35,379 nt of DNA from Flavobacterium xinjiangense (lineage in GTDB: Bacteria > Bacteroidota > Bacteroidia > Flavobacteriales > Flavobacteriaceae). How positions within the stretch are numbered: the first letter of the stretch is position 1; every line of letters starts with the position of its first letter. A program made the position numbers and the translations under genes. This document shows positions 23,713 to 32,135 of this stretch, one piece after another. The stretch is taken from positions 1-35,379 of the forward strand of contig NZ_FRCL01000019.1 of assembly GCF_900142885.1 (NCBI RefSeq), written 5' to 3'. A model generated the notes under the pieces. The model did no database searches. It was not told where the DNA came from and saw nothing but the letters and a program-made list of their open reading frames with translations.

Positions 23713-26166
23713 ATGATGAATCTACGCAATATCTCGATTAAGAATAAACTGGTACTAATGCAGGTTTTTACCTCGGCGTTTGTATTAGGAATTTGTATTA
23801 CCGCTTTTGTACTTATAGACATTAAAGGATTCAAGGACCGGAAAGTTGTCAGTTCAATTGCTATTGCCCAAGTGGTAGGCTTTAATAGTGTTTCCGCTTT
23901 AGAATTTCTTGATAATGCTGCGGCAAATAAAATCCTATCGGAACTAAAAGTGCAAAATGATCTTTTAAATGCAAATATATTGGACAGAAAAGGAAAAGTC
24001 TTTGCATCCTACGCTAAAAAGGGATCCAATCCAAATTATCAGTTTGCTGTACCTGTGATGGATCAAAAAAGCTTCTTGTTTACCAATAAAAATCTTTTTG
24101 TTTACAGCAAGATCAAAAAAGATAATAAAACAATAGGATTAGTATGCATCCGCTTTGAATTATCGGAATTGAATAAAATAAAAATGGATGTTTTGAGTCT
24201 GGGAGTTGTTTTATTACTTGTAGGGATAGGACTCGCATTTTTAATTGCCATTATTATAAAAAAATACATATCAAAACCTTTGCTGAACTTGGTAAAAGTC
24301 ATACAACAGATAAAGGATACTAATGATTACACAACCCGCATGGTGGTTGAAGGGAAAGACGAAATCAGTATTCTTTCTTTGGGACTTAATGACATGCTTT
24401 CCACTATTGAGAAAAGGGATAATGAAGTAGCACAATCCAAAGAACAGTTAAATGAACAAAACACACTTTTACAATCCGTTATTCAAAATATGGGTGATGG
24501 ATTAGTCGTTGCTGATGAGAATGGAAAATTCATCATTTGGAATCCTGCATCTGAAAAAATAATTGGAATTGGACTGCTCGATATACCCGAAGAGAGATGG
24601 GCTGACACTTATGGCATATTTTGGCCTGATACTAAAACTATTTTAGCTACTGATGACCTTCCTATAGTAAAAGCGCTGCATGGCGAAGAGGTGGACGACA
24701 TGGAAATATTTGTACAAAATTATAAAAAAACCGAAGGCAATTTTGTCGTGATATCTGCCAGACCCTTAAAAGACTCCGCTGGCAAGATCAATGGTGCTGT
24801 GGCGGTTTTTCATGATATCACGGAACGAAAAAATTCGGAAAATGAAATCAAAAAACTAAATGAGGAACTGGAACAAAAAGTGACCGAGCGTACTGCTCAA
24901 CTAGCAGAAGCCATAGAAACCCTTCGTAAAAGCGAAGAAAAATATCGTGAAATTGTTGAAAACATAAGTGATGTAGTGCATACTTCTGATTACAAAGGTT
25001 ACTTTACCTATATCAATCCTGCCTGTAAAAAACTAACTGGTTACTCTCAAGATGAACTTATAGGTAAACATTTTTCAGAGCTGGTTGCTCCAGAGTGGAA
25101 AGACCGTGTGGCGGAGTTCTATCTAAATCAATTTAAAAATAAAGTAGATGAAACCATATTTTCATTTCCCATTCTTACCAAATCAAGAGAACTAAAATGG
25201 GTAGAACAAACGGTGATGCAGTTAAGAGAAGGAAATAGGATAACTGGCCATAAATCTATTCTGAGAGATATTACGGAACGCAAAGCTGCTGAACAAAAAC
25301 TTAAAGAAAGCGAAGGTCAATTGCAAACTATATTTAACGAGGCGCCAGATGCTTTGATTGTAATAAATGACGAAGGAATCATCATGAGATGGAATCCGCA
25401 AGCCGAAAAAATATTTGGCTGGACAATTATAGAAGCCTTAGGCAAAAAAATGCATGAATTAATTATGCCAAAACAACATAGAGAGAATCATTTAAAAGGA
25501 CTTCAACATTTTATAGACACCGGAGAAGGACCTATCCTTAATAAAACATTTGAAACCACAGCAATCAACAAACAAAATATTGAGTTTGATATTGAGTTGA
25601 CGGTATCACAAGCTACCATTTTAGGCAAATACATTTTCATTGCTTTTGTTAAAGACATTTCAATAAGCAAAAAACTGGAGGACGAGAAAATAGAAGCCGA
25701 TAAATTAGTGCGTCTTAACGAATTAAAATTGAAATTGATATTAGAGAATATTGGTGAGGGCATTATTGTTACTGACAGCCAAAAAAGAATTGTTTTATCC
25801 AATCATATGGCGGAAGAAATTATAGGGATTAAACAAGACTCCTCAGCCCCCACTACTCTGGATTGGTCCACTAAATATAATTTATATTATCCTGACGAAA
25901 AAACCGTTTTCCCTGCCCAAAACCTTCCTCTGGACAAAGCTTTAAAAGGAGAGTCAACTGATGATGTTGAAATAATAATTGAAGATTCAGAAACTAAAAC
26001 TAAAAAACGGGTTGTCATTAGTGGCAGACCAATAATCGATGAAAACAATTATGTTATAGCAGCAGTTGCTAATATAAAAGACATCACCTATTACAAAGAA
26101 CTGGAAGTAGCTCTTGAAGAAAGTGAGCAGAAATACCGAAAATTAATTGGTTTTAAAAAGGGATAA
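23713..26166 (+). CDS. CHASE8-HAMP-PAS(x4) membrane sensor without output domain
   Basis: An 817-residue protein. TM1 about 13-35, a periplasmic CHASE8-like domain about 40-155 (SSIAIAQVVGFNSVSALEFL), TM2 about 160-184, HAMP about 185-238, a coiled coil, then four PAS domains: about 252-372, 412-530, 533-655 and 675-795. Linkers are heptad-like (EIKKLNEELEQKVTERTAQL). The CHASE8-HAMP part is that of YfiN/TpbB sensors, which end in GGDEF. Here nothing follows PAS4 but a short coil and ESEQKYRKLIGFKKG-stop. I see no HisKA, HATPase, GGDEF, EAL or HTH. A homologous tail ends the PAS gene at 33916, so the end is probably genuine. Output may be by protein contact. It is the last gene of the TonB receptor-YfiR operon. 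Confidence 0.88.
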   Translation: MMNLRNISIKNKLVLMQVFTSAFVLGICITAFVLIDIKGFKDRKVVSSIAIAQVVGFNSVSALEFLDNAAANKILSELKVQNDLLNANILDRKGKVFASYAKKGSNPNYQFAVPVMDQKSFLFTNKNLFVYSKIKKDNKTIGLVCIRFELSELNKIKMDVLSLGVVLLLVGIGLAFLIAIIIKKYISKPLLNLVKVIQQIKDTNDYTTRMVVEGKDEISILSLGLNDMLSTIEKRDNEVAQSKEQLNEQNTLLQSVIQNMGDGLVVADENGKFIIWNPASEKIIGIGLLDIPEERWADTYGIFWPDTKTILATDDLPIVKALHGEEVDDMEIFVQNYKKTEGNFVVISARPLKDSAGKINGAVAVFHDITERKNSENEIKKLNEELEQKVTERTAQLAEAIETLRKSEEKYREIVENISDVVHTSDYKGYFTYINPACKKLTGYSQDELIGKHFSELVAPEWKDRVAEFYLNQFKNKVDETIFSFPILTKSRELKWVEQTVMQLREGNRITGHKSILRDITERKAAEQKLKESEGQLQTIFNEAPDALIVINDEGIIMRWNPQAEKIFGWTIIEALGKKMHELIMPKQHRENHLKGLQHFIDTGEGPILNKTFETTAINKQNIEFDIELTVSQATILGKYIFIAFVKDISISKKLEDEKIEADKLVRLNELKLKLILENIGEGIIVTDSQKRIVLSNHMAEEIIGIKQDSSAPTTLDWSTKYNLYYPDEKTVFPAQNLPLDKALKGESTDDVEIIIEDSETKTKKRVVISGRPIIDENNYVIAAVANIKDITYYKELEVALEESEQKYRKLIGFKKG

Positions 26167-26174
26167 AATCAGAC

Positions 26175-26591
26175 TTACTTTATATACCCAATTTTAATAT
26201 AATAGTCTTTTTTGTTAACCACTACACCTTGCTTCGGATAAGGAAAAACACCCACAGTTTTTATTTTTCGCTGCTTTACAGGAAGATATTTAGAAAACCA
26301 CTGTTTATTTTCCTCTATGTTTTTCATCGAAAAGACAATCGTGTTATCCTCAACTAATTTTGAATCTTTATAGACTGATACAATGACCGAAGCCTCACCA
26401 GCCCAAACACAGGCCAGTCCCTCCGGACAACGGGAATCACTTACTAAATCTTTCAAAACAATTTGATACCCACTTTTTTTAAGGCATTTCTTTTGGGTGA
26501 TTTTTACATATTTAATAGATTCTTTTGGCGTGTTTTGTGCAAATGCCAGAGAATTAAAGATGATTAGAAATAACAGTAATAACTTTTTCAT
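26175..26591 (-). CDS. Secreted protein of unknown function with DSRCP...C motif
   Basis: A 138-residue protein with signal peptide MKKLLLLFLIIFNSLAFAQ. The mature part is a small beta-rich domain with SDSRCPEGLACVWAGEA at about 51-67, a motif I know from uncharacterised secreted proteins; its two Cys could form a disulfide, with a third Cys at about 36. It is convergent with the PAS sensor (8 bp between stops, no terminator seen). It lies downstream of the DtxR-type regulator but has its own good promoter (26618-26646), which overlaps the end of that regulator gene. Function unknown. Confidence 0.75.
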   Translation of the reverse strand: MKKLLLLFLIIFNSLAFAQNTPKESIKYVKITQKKCLKKSGYQIVLKDLVSDSRCPEGLACVWAGEASVIVSVYKDSKLVEDNTIVFSMKNIEENKQWFSKYLPVKQRKIKTVGVFPYPKQGVVVNKKDYYIKIGYIK

Positions 26592-26617
26592 AATTGATGT
26601 TTTTAATTTAGTTCTTT

Positions 26618-26646
26618 CAAAGATAACGCCAAATTTCCTAATTCAA
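26618..26646 (-). promoter_or_regulatory. Promoter of the secreted protein gene
   Basis: Minus strand: TTG (26644-26646), an 18-bp spacer, then TATCTTTG (perfect -7 box, 26618-26625). It overlaps the last codons of the upstream regulator gene. Confidence 0.65.
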
Positions 26647-27291
26647 TTTCACAAAAAGATTACTGGCAATTTTATTTGAAATCGTCAAATCATTAGTATC
26701 TACTTTTATTTTTACTGAAAGGTCGAAACTTTCCTTCGCTATGATCTCAATTTTAGAGCCCAATGCAATTCCTTGTTTATCTAGATATTTAAGAAATTCC
26801 GAAGAAGTGTCTTTTACGCCAACACATATTCCTATTTGATTTTCATGTAATTCAGAAAGCAGTTGCTTTTCAATTTTGATGATTCGTCCGTTCACATCCG
26901 GAATAGGATCACCATGTGGATCCTCTGTTGGGTTTCCCAGAAAATCATCGAGTTTATTGATGAGTTTTTCGGATTTTATGTGTTCCAATTGTTCTGCGAT
27001 ATCATGCACTTCATCCCAAGAAAAATCAAGTTTTTCGACCAAAAAAACTTCCCAAAGACGATGTTTCCTAACAATCATTTTTGCAGACAGTTTCCCCTTT
27101 TCAGTAAGGGAAACCCCTTGGTATTTTTTATAATTAACTAAGTCTTTTTCGGCTAATTTCTTAAGCATATCAGTAACTGACGATGCTTTGGTTTCCATTT
27201 TTTCGGCAATCGCATTGGTGCTTATTTCTGAATCCGAAATAATAGTTAAATGATATATCGTTTTAAGATAGTTTTCCTCTGAAAAAGTCAT
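26638..27291 (-). CDS. DtxR/MntR-family metal-dependent transcriptional regulator
   Basis: A 217-residue repressor. Residues 1-65 form a winged helix-turn-helix (SEENYLKTIYHL, EISTNAIAEKMETKASSVTD). Residues about 66-140 form the dimer and metal-binding domain, with the typical HRLWEVFLVEKL, HDIAEQLEHIKSEKL and DPHGDPIP. Residues about 145-217 form a FeoA/SH3-like domain. With Fe(II) or Mn(II) bound it would repress metal uptake genes. It lies 104 bp downstream of the Nramp gene on the same strand, so Nramp and perhaps the divergent TonB receptor are likely targets. Whether it senses Mn or Fe cannot be read with certainty. Confidence 0.92.
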   Translation of the reverse strand: MTFSEENYLKTIYHLTIISDSEISTNAIAEKMETKASSVTDMLKKLAEKDLVNYKKYQGVSLTEKGKLSAKMIVRKHRLWEVFLVEKLDFSWDEVHDIAEQLEHIKSEKLINKLDDFLGNPTEDPHGDPIPDVNGRIIKIEKQLLSELHENQIGICVGVKDTSSEFLKYLDKQGIALGSKIEIIAKESFDLSVKIKVDTNDLTISNKIASNLFVKLN

Positions 27292-27328
27292 TTGATTTTA
27301 TATTGATGATTAAGGTGTTCTATTTTTT

Positions 27329-27346
27329 TTAGCCCCAAGCAGCTAA
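27329..27346. promoter_or_regulatory. Candidate metalloregulator site before the DtxR-type gene
   Basis: Inverted repeat TTAGC-n8-GCTAA in the 104-bp gap upstream of the regulator. It shares TTTTTAGC with the palindrome in the divergent Nramp/receptor promoter. Arms are short, so this may be chance. Confidence 0.25.
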
Positions 27347-27395
27347 CTGGCATGGTAAATAACTTCTAATTCTGAAGCAAATTCACTACAAAAAT

Positions 27396-29267
27396 TTAAT
27401 TTTTCACTATAAGTAATGGAATAGAAATTTTATGTCTCAATTTGTCAACGGTAGTTCCAAAAATTAAATCTTTGAAGCCGGTGTGACCATGGGTCCCCAT
27501 AACCAAAATATCAAATTGTCCTTCATTAATAATTTTTGGAATTACAACATTTGGTTTTCCAAACCCTAATTTAGTTACTACGCTAAATCCTTTTTCTGAT
27601 AACATTTCTTTATATTCATTCAGTAATTTTTCGTCTATCAAAGTTTCATGATCGTCAATATTTTCACCATAAACCATTGCTCCCACTGTTTCTACCACGT
27701 GAATTAACGTATATTTTGCATCAATCCCCCCTAGTTGAAAAGCGTTATTCAACGCAACTTCATCGGCGTTAGAGAAATCTACAGCAACGGCAATATTGTT
27801 TTTAGTGTAGGTTCCAGATTTAGAAAATTGCAGTTTTAAATTATGTGGTGAATGATTTAAAATGCTAATTTTTGTTTTGGCGATAAATGGTTTTAAAACA
27901 ATGTATATCAACAATATCAGGAATCCAAAAGCTAATGGAACAACCGTAAACCATAATAGTAATGGATTTTTTGAAGTTTCAAGCCAGCCGTTTATTTCAT
28001 CAAAAACCAGTTTGGCATTTAGCGAAACAATAATCGTGGCAACAATCCAAGAAGCAATTTGGGTCACTCTACCAATGTGAAACCCTTTCATTTTTGATTT
28101 ATCGCTCACAAAATGTATCAACGGAATAATAGCAAAACCCAATTGTAAACTCAAAATAACCTGGCTTAAAATCAGCAATTTTCCTGTTACGCTTTCGCCA
28201 AAAATAGAAATTACAATTACCGCTGGAACGATAGCGATTAATCGGGTGATTATTCTTCTAACCCACGGTTGGATTCGTAAATTCAAATAGCCTTCCATAA
28301 TAATTTGTCCGGCCAATGTTCCGGTAACAGTGGAACTTTGTCCGGCCGCAATCAAGGCCACAGCAAATAATATAGGCGCCCATTTACTCCCTAAAAGCGG
28401 TGCTAAAAATCGGTGCGCATCCTGAATCTCGGCGACTTCGTACATACCATTTTTATAAAATGTGGCTGCTGCCAATATTAAAATAGCTGCATTTACAAAA
28501 AAGGCTAGATTCAATGCAATTGTGGAATCAATGAAATTATATTTTAAAGCTTGCTTGATTCCTGCTTTGCTTCTGTCGAAGTTCCTGGTTTGTACTAGTG
28601 AAGAATGCAGGTATAAATTGTGCGGCATTACCGTTGCCCCAATAATTCCAATCGCAATATATAGCGCCGCTTCATTAGGCATCGATGGGATCAAACCATA
28701 TATAACCTTTCCCATTTCCGGCTGTGCAAAAATCATTTCAAAAATAAAGGAAAAACCAATTATTGCTACTAAAACAATAATAAATGCCTCCATTTTACGG
28801 ATGCCTTTATTGATTAAAAACAGTAATAAAAAAGTGTCTAAAACCGTAATAATCACCCCTTCGATAAGTGGAATATCAAATAATAAATTGATACCGATTG
28901 CCATTCCTAATACTTCGGCAAGATCACAGGCCGCTATAGCAATTTCGGCGAGGAAATACAATATATAATTGATGAACGGTGAATAGGTTTCTCGTGAGGC
29001 TTGTGCCAAATCGCGTTGGGTAACAATCCCAAGTCGGGCACTTAAACTTTGCAGCAGCAAAGCCATCATATTACTCATTAGTAAAACCCATAGCAAGGCA
29101 TAACCAAACTGGCTTCCACCCGCAATATCCGTCGCCCAGTTTCCGGGATCCATATAACCAACGCTAATTAAATAGGCCGGTCCGAAAAAAGCTAATATTT
29201 TCCTGAATACTGATTTCTTGTTTTGTGTGACTACCGATCCGTGAACTTCTTCTAAAGATTTTCCCAT
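27396..29267 (-). CDS. mntH: Nramp-family Mn/Fe transporter fused to a universal stress protein domain
   Basis: A 623-residue fusion. Residues about 25-450 are an Nramp transporter: DPGN at 40-43 in TM1 and MPH at 214-216 in TM6 are the metal ligands, giving proton-coupled Mn(II)/Fe(II) import. Residues about 490-623 are a UspA domain (NNIAVAVDFS to PLLIVKN) with the ATP-binding motif G-2x-G-9x-G-T intact (GTHGHTG to GTT). Such fusions occur in Bacteroidetes; the Usp part probably senses nucleotide or energy state. A frame 72 codons longer begins at 29483, but it runs through the promoter and the divergent gene, so ATG 29265-29267 is used. Regulated by the nearby DtxR-type protein, by inference. 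Confidence 0.95.
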   Translation of the reverse strand: MGKSLEEVHGSVVTQNKKSVFRKILAFFGPAYLISVGYMDPGNWATDIAGGSQFGYALLWVLLMSNMMALLLQSLSARLGIVTQRDLAQASRETYSPFINYILYFLAEIAIAACDLAEVLGMAIGINLLFDIPLIEGVIITVLDTFLLLFLINKGIRKMEAFIIVLVAIIGFSFIFEMIFAQPEMGKVIYGLIPSMPNEAALYIAIGIIGATVMPHNLYLHSSLVQTRNFDRSKAGIKQALKYNFIDSTIALNLAFFVNAAILILAAATFYKNGMYEVAEIQDAHRFLAPLLGSKWAPILFAVALIAAGQSSTVTGTLAGQIIMEGYLNLRIQPWVRRIITRLIAIVPAVIVISIFGESVTGKLLILSQVILSLQLGFAIIPLIHFVSDKSKMKGFHIGRVTQIASWIVATIIVSLNAKLVFDEINGWLETSKNPLLLWFTVVPLAFGFLILLIYIVLKPFIAKTKISILNHSPHNLKLQFSKSGTYTKNNIAVAVDFSNADEVALNNAFQLGGIDAKYTLIHVVETVGAMVYGENIDDHETLIDEKLLNEYKEMLSEKGFSVVTKLGFGKPNVVIPKIINEGQFDILVMGTHGHTGFKDLIFGTTVDKLRHKISIPLLIVKN

Positions 29268-29289
29268 GGCTGAATTTAAATTATTGATA

Positions 29290-29320
29290 CAAAAGTAATT
29301 AAAAAATTTGTTTTGCAAAA
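29290..29320 (-). promoter_or_regulatory. Promoter of the Nramp-Usp gene
   Basis: Minus strand: TTTTG (29316-29320), an 18-bp spacer, then TACTTTTG (perfect -7 box, 29290-29297). It overlaps the divergent receptor promoter. Confidence 0.7.
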
Positions 29321-29337
29321 TATAATTTTTAGCTTTG
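29307..29337 (+). promoter_or_regulatory. Promoter of the divergent TonB receptor
   Basis: TTTG (29307-29310), a 19-bp spacer, then TAGCTTTG (perfect -7 box, 29330-29337). Transcription is expected from about 29344, so the TTG at 29335 cannot be the start codon. Confidence 0.7.
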
Positions 29338-29344
29338 CCTAAAA
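29327..29344. promoter_or_regulatory. Candidate metalloregulator operator
   Basis: TTTTAG-n6-CTAAAA, an 18-bp inverted repeat that covers the -7 box and start point of the TonB receptor promoter. Its form is close to DtxR/MntR-type sites (TTAG...CTAA). Binding by the local DtxR-family protein is inference. Confidence 0.4.
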
Positions 29345-29358
29345 TTAATTTAAGTATA

Positions 29359-31635
29359 GTGAAAAATTTATTTGTTATGTGTTTTTTTCTTGTTGTGAAT
29401 TTTAGCCAAGCACAAGAAAACTCTTTAGTATCGGGACTCGTTTCATCAGAGAAGAAAGGTGTTTCGGAAGCAAGTATTGCCATAATGGGAACTAATTATA
29501 AAACTGAAACAGACAGCTTAGGAAAATATAAACTACAGAATATCCCAGAAGGAAATTATAAAATTCAGGTTATAGCAAATAATTTTCAGACAGTCAGAAA
29601 AAACATAATTGTAAAAAAAAATGAAAATACAATTGTGGACTTTGAACTTTCCAATACTGAAAACCAACTCAACGAAGTGGTAGTGTCAGGAACCTTGAAA
29701 GCGGTAAAAAGATTAGAAAGCGCCGTTCCTGTTGAAGTCTATTCTCCAATATTTTTTAAAAAAAATCCTACGGCAAGTATTTATGAAGCATTGCAAAACG
29801 TAAATGGAGTCCGACCGCAACTTAATTGTGGAGTTTGTAATACCGGTGACATTCACATTAACGGGCTGGAAGGTCCCTATACGCTGGTTTTAATAGACGG
29901 AATGCCAATTGTAAGCAGTTTATCAACAGTATACGGATTATCAGGAATTCCAAATTCCTTGGTAGAAAGAATTGAAATTGTAAAAGGACCTGCATCCTCA
30001 TTATACGGCAGTGAAGCGGTGGGTGGTTTGATTAATATCATCACTAAAAACCCACTAAATGCGCCGATATTCTCCGCGGATGTTTTTACCACTTCTTGGC
30101 TTGAAACTAATGTTGACTTAGGAGTAAAATGGAATGTTGGCAAAAAAGCAACGGCATTGTTAGGACTGAATTATTTCAAGTACAACAATAGGATTGACAA
30201 CGATAAGGATGGATTTACTGATGTTTCGCTCTCAGACCGAATTTCACTTTTTCAAAAATGGACTTTTGACCGAAATGAAAACAGATTGTTCACTATTGCG
30301 GCACGTGCTGTATATGAAGATCGTTTTGGCGGAGATATGCGCTGGGAGAAAAAACACCGTGGAGGAGACGAAATTTACGGTGAAAGCATCTACACAAAAC
30401 GAGCAGAACTGCTGGGAAGTTATCAATTGCCATTTCAAGAGAAATTGATGCTTTCGTTTTCTGGAAACGTACATTATCAAGACAGTCGCTACGGTTTAAC
30501 AAATTATATTGCCAATCAAAAAATTGGTTTTATGCAATTAACCTGGGATAAGAAATTAGGAAAAAATGATATGCTCGCTGGAATTGCGGCCAGGTATAAT
30601 TATTATGACGACAACACACCTGCAACATCAGTTTCAGGTGAAAACAATCCAGAGAAAACCTGGCTACCTGGTATTTTTGTTCAGGATGAAATTACATTCA
30701 CTGAAAAACAAAAACTATTATTAGGGATTCGTTATGATTACAACTCATTTCACGGGAGTATTTTGACACCACGCGTAGCCTATAAATGGAAATTGAACGA
30801 CAATAATATTCTTCGTTTGAATGCCGGAACGGGTTTTAGAGTAGTCAATCTATTTACCGAAGACCATGCTGCCTTAACCGGTGCGCGTGAAATTGTAATT
30901 GCCAATAACTTGAAACCGGAACAATCGATAAATGCAAATTTAAATTATATCAAGAAAATAAATTTCAGCAATGGAACATTTATCGGAATCGAAACAGCCC
31001 TTTTCCATACCCGATTCAGCAATAAAATTGTTTCCGATTACAAAACTGACCCCAATAAAATAATTTACGATAACATCAACGGATACGCCATAAGTCAAGG
31101 GATTAGCACAAATATAGACGTCAATTTCCCAAATGGATTAAAGATTATAACAGGCGCTTCCATTCTTAATAATAAAAATGTTGAAAACGGAGTAAAAGAA
31201 ACTCCCTTTCTAACCGAAAATTTTACCGCAACCTGGAGCATATCGTATAAAATAAAAACTATTGATTTAAATATTGACTATACCGGGAATGTTTATATAC
31301 CAATGAAATTGCCATTATTAAGTGCTTTAGATCCTAGAAGTCCAAATTCACCGTGGTACAGTTTACAAAACGTACAACTTACCTATTCTGGTTGGAAAAG
31401 TTTTGAGCTCTATGCCGGAATTAAAAACATTTTGAATTTTCTTCCAAAACAGAATAATCCGTTTTTGATTTCCAGAACAAATGACCCTTTTGACAAAAAT
31501 GTAGAATATGACACTAACGGACAAGTGCTGGTAACGCCTCAAAACCCTTACGGATTGACGTTTGACACTACTTATGTTTATGGACCTAACCAAGGAATTC
31601 GCAGCTTTTTTGGGCTGCGCTATAATTTAAAATAA
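29359..31635 (+). CDS. TonB-dependent outer-membrane receptor with CxxC in the plug, probably metal-related
   Basis: A 758-residue receptor. The GTG at 29359 gives MKNLFVMCFFLVVNFSQAQ, a proper signal peptide; the longer frame begins inside the -7 box. A carboxypeptidase-like domain spans about 24-100. The plug has an unusual Cys157-Gly-Val-Cys160 in QLNCGVCNTGDIHINGLEGP, then VLIDGMPIVSSLSTVYGLSG and RIEIVKGPASSLYGSEAVGG. The barrel runs to the C-terminus FFGLRYNLK. It is divergent from, and shares a promoter region with, the Nramp transporter, which suggests uptake of Mn or Fe, free or chelated. A thioredoxin-like gene starts at the base after its stop codon. Confidence 0.9.
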   Translation: MKNLFVMCFFLVVNFSQAQENSLVSGLVSSEKKGVSEASIAIMGTNYKTETDSLGKYKLQNIPEGNYKIQVIANNFQTVRKNIIVKKNENTIVDFELSNTENQLNEVVVSGTLKAVKRLESAVPVEVYSPIFFKKNPTASIYEALQNVNGVRPQLNCGVCNTGDIHINGLEGPYTLVLIDGMPIVSSLSTVYGLSGIPNSLVERIEIVKGPASSLYGSEAVGGLINIITKNPLNAPIFSADVFTTSWLETNVDLGVKWNVGKKATALLGLNYFKYNNRIDNDKDGFTDVSLSDRISLFQKWTFDRNENRLFTIAARAVYEDRFGGDMRWEKKHRGGDEIYGESIYTKRAELLGSYQLPFQEKLMLSFSGNVHYQDSRYGLTNYIANQKIGFMQLTWDKKLGKNDMLAGIAARYNYYDDNTPATSVSGENNPEKTWLPGIFVQDEITFTEKQKLLLGIRYDYNSFHGSILTPRVAYKWKLNDNNILRLNAGTGFRVVNLFTEDHAALTGAREIVIANNLKPEQSINANLNYIKKINFSNGTFIGIETALFHTRFSNKIVSDYKTDPNKIIYDNINGYAISQGISTNIDVNFPNGLKIITGASILNNKNVENGVKETPFLTENFTATWSISYKIKTIDLNIDYTGNVYIPMKLPLLSALDPRSPNSPWYSLQNVQLTYSGWKSFELYAGIKNILNFLPKQNNPFLISRTNDPFDKNVEYDTNGQVLVTPQNPYGLTFDTTYVYGPNQGIRSFFGLRYNLK

Positions 31636-32100
31636 ATGAGAAAAAAACTTCTTTTACTGTTGTTATTTGGGGTGATTCCATCTGGTTTTGCGCAGCTAAA
31701 CTTGGTCTCCTTTGAACAAATAGACAGTCTACAAAATATTGAGAAAAGAAAAGTTGTCATTTTTATTCATACAGATTGGTGTCAATTTTGTCATGCGATG
31801 AAAAACACAACTTTCAAAAATGAAAACATCATAAAGGAATTAAACGATAATTTTTATTTTATAGATTTTAATGCGGAAGAAAAACGAACGATTGTCTTTA
31901 ACAAAGCCACTTTTATATTTAAATCAACTGGAAATACTTCAGGAATTCATGAACTGGCGATACAATTAGGAACCATTAACAAACAGCTGAATTATCCCGC
32001 TTTATGCATTTTAGATAGTGAAAACGAAATCATTTTTCAACACAACAACTACATAAAACCGAAAGAGTTTAAACTAATTTTAGAGAAACTAAAAGAATAA
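31636..32100 (+). CDS. Secreted thioredoxin-like protein (CQFC)
   Basis: A 154-residue protein with signal peptide MRKKLLLLLLFGVIPSGFAQ and a thioredoxin fold. The active site DWCQFCHAM has Cys49 and Cys52, and the cis-Pro stretch is LNYPALCIL. It resembles DUF255/thioredoxin_7-type periplasmic disulfide proteins. ATG follows the TonB receptor stop with no gap, so the two are cotranslated. The obvious candidate partner is the CxxC pair in the receptor plug, kept reduced or oxidised by this protein; that is inference. A second Cys (PALCIL) lies near the cis-Pro. Confidence 0.87.
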   Translation: MRKKLLLLLLFGVIPSGFAQLNLVSFEQIDSLQNIEKRKVVIFIHTDWCQFCHAMKNTTFKNENIIKELNDNFYFIDFNAEEKRTIVFNKATFIFKSTGNTSGIHELAIQLGTINKQLNYPALCILDSENEIIFQHNNYIKPKEFKLILEKLKE

Positions 32101-32106
32101 ATTGTC

Positions 32107-32114
32107 TATTTTTG
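32107..32114 (+). promoter_or_regulatory. -7 box for lycopene cyclase
   Basis: TATTTTTG is a perfect TAnnTTTG directly after the thioredoxin gene. The start point near 32120 favours ATG 32136 over ATG 32121. The -33 element is poor. Confidence 0.45.
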
Positions 32115-32135
32115 GGGTAAATGTCAAATTTATCA

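Noticed and set aside
28462..28968. 168-codon plus-strand frame opposite the Nramp gene
   Set aside because: It mirrors a strongly conserved transporter on the other strand and has no domain-like text; a shadow frame.
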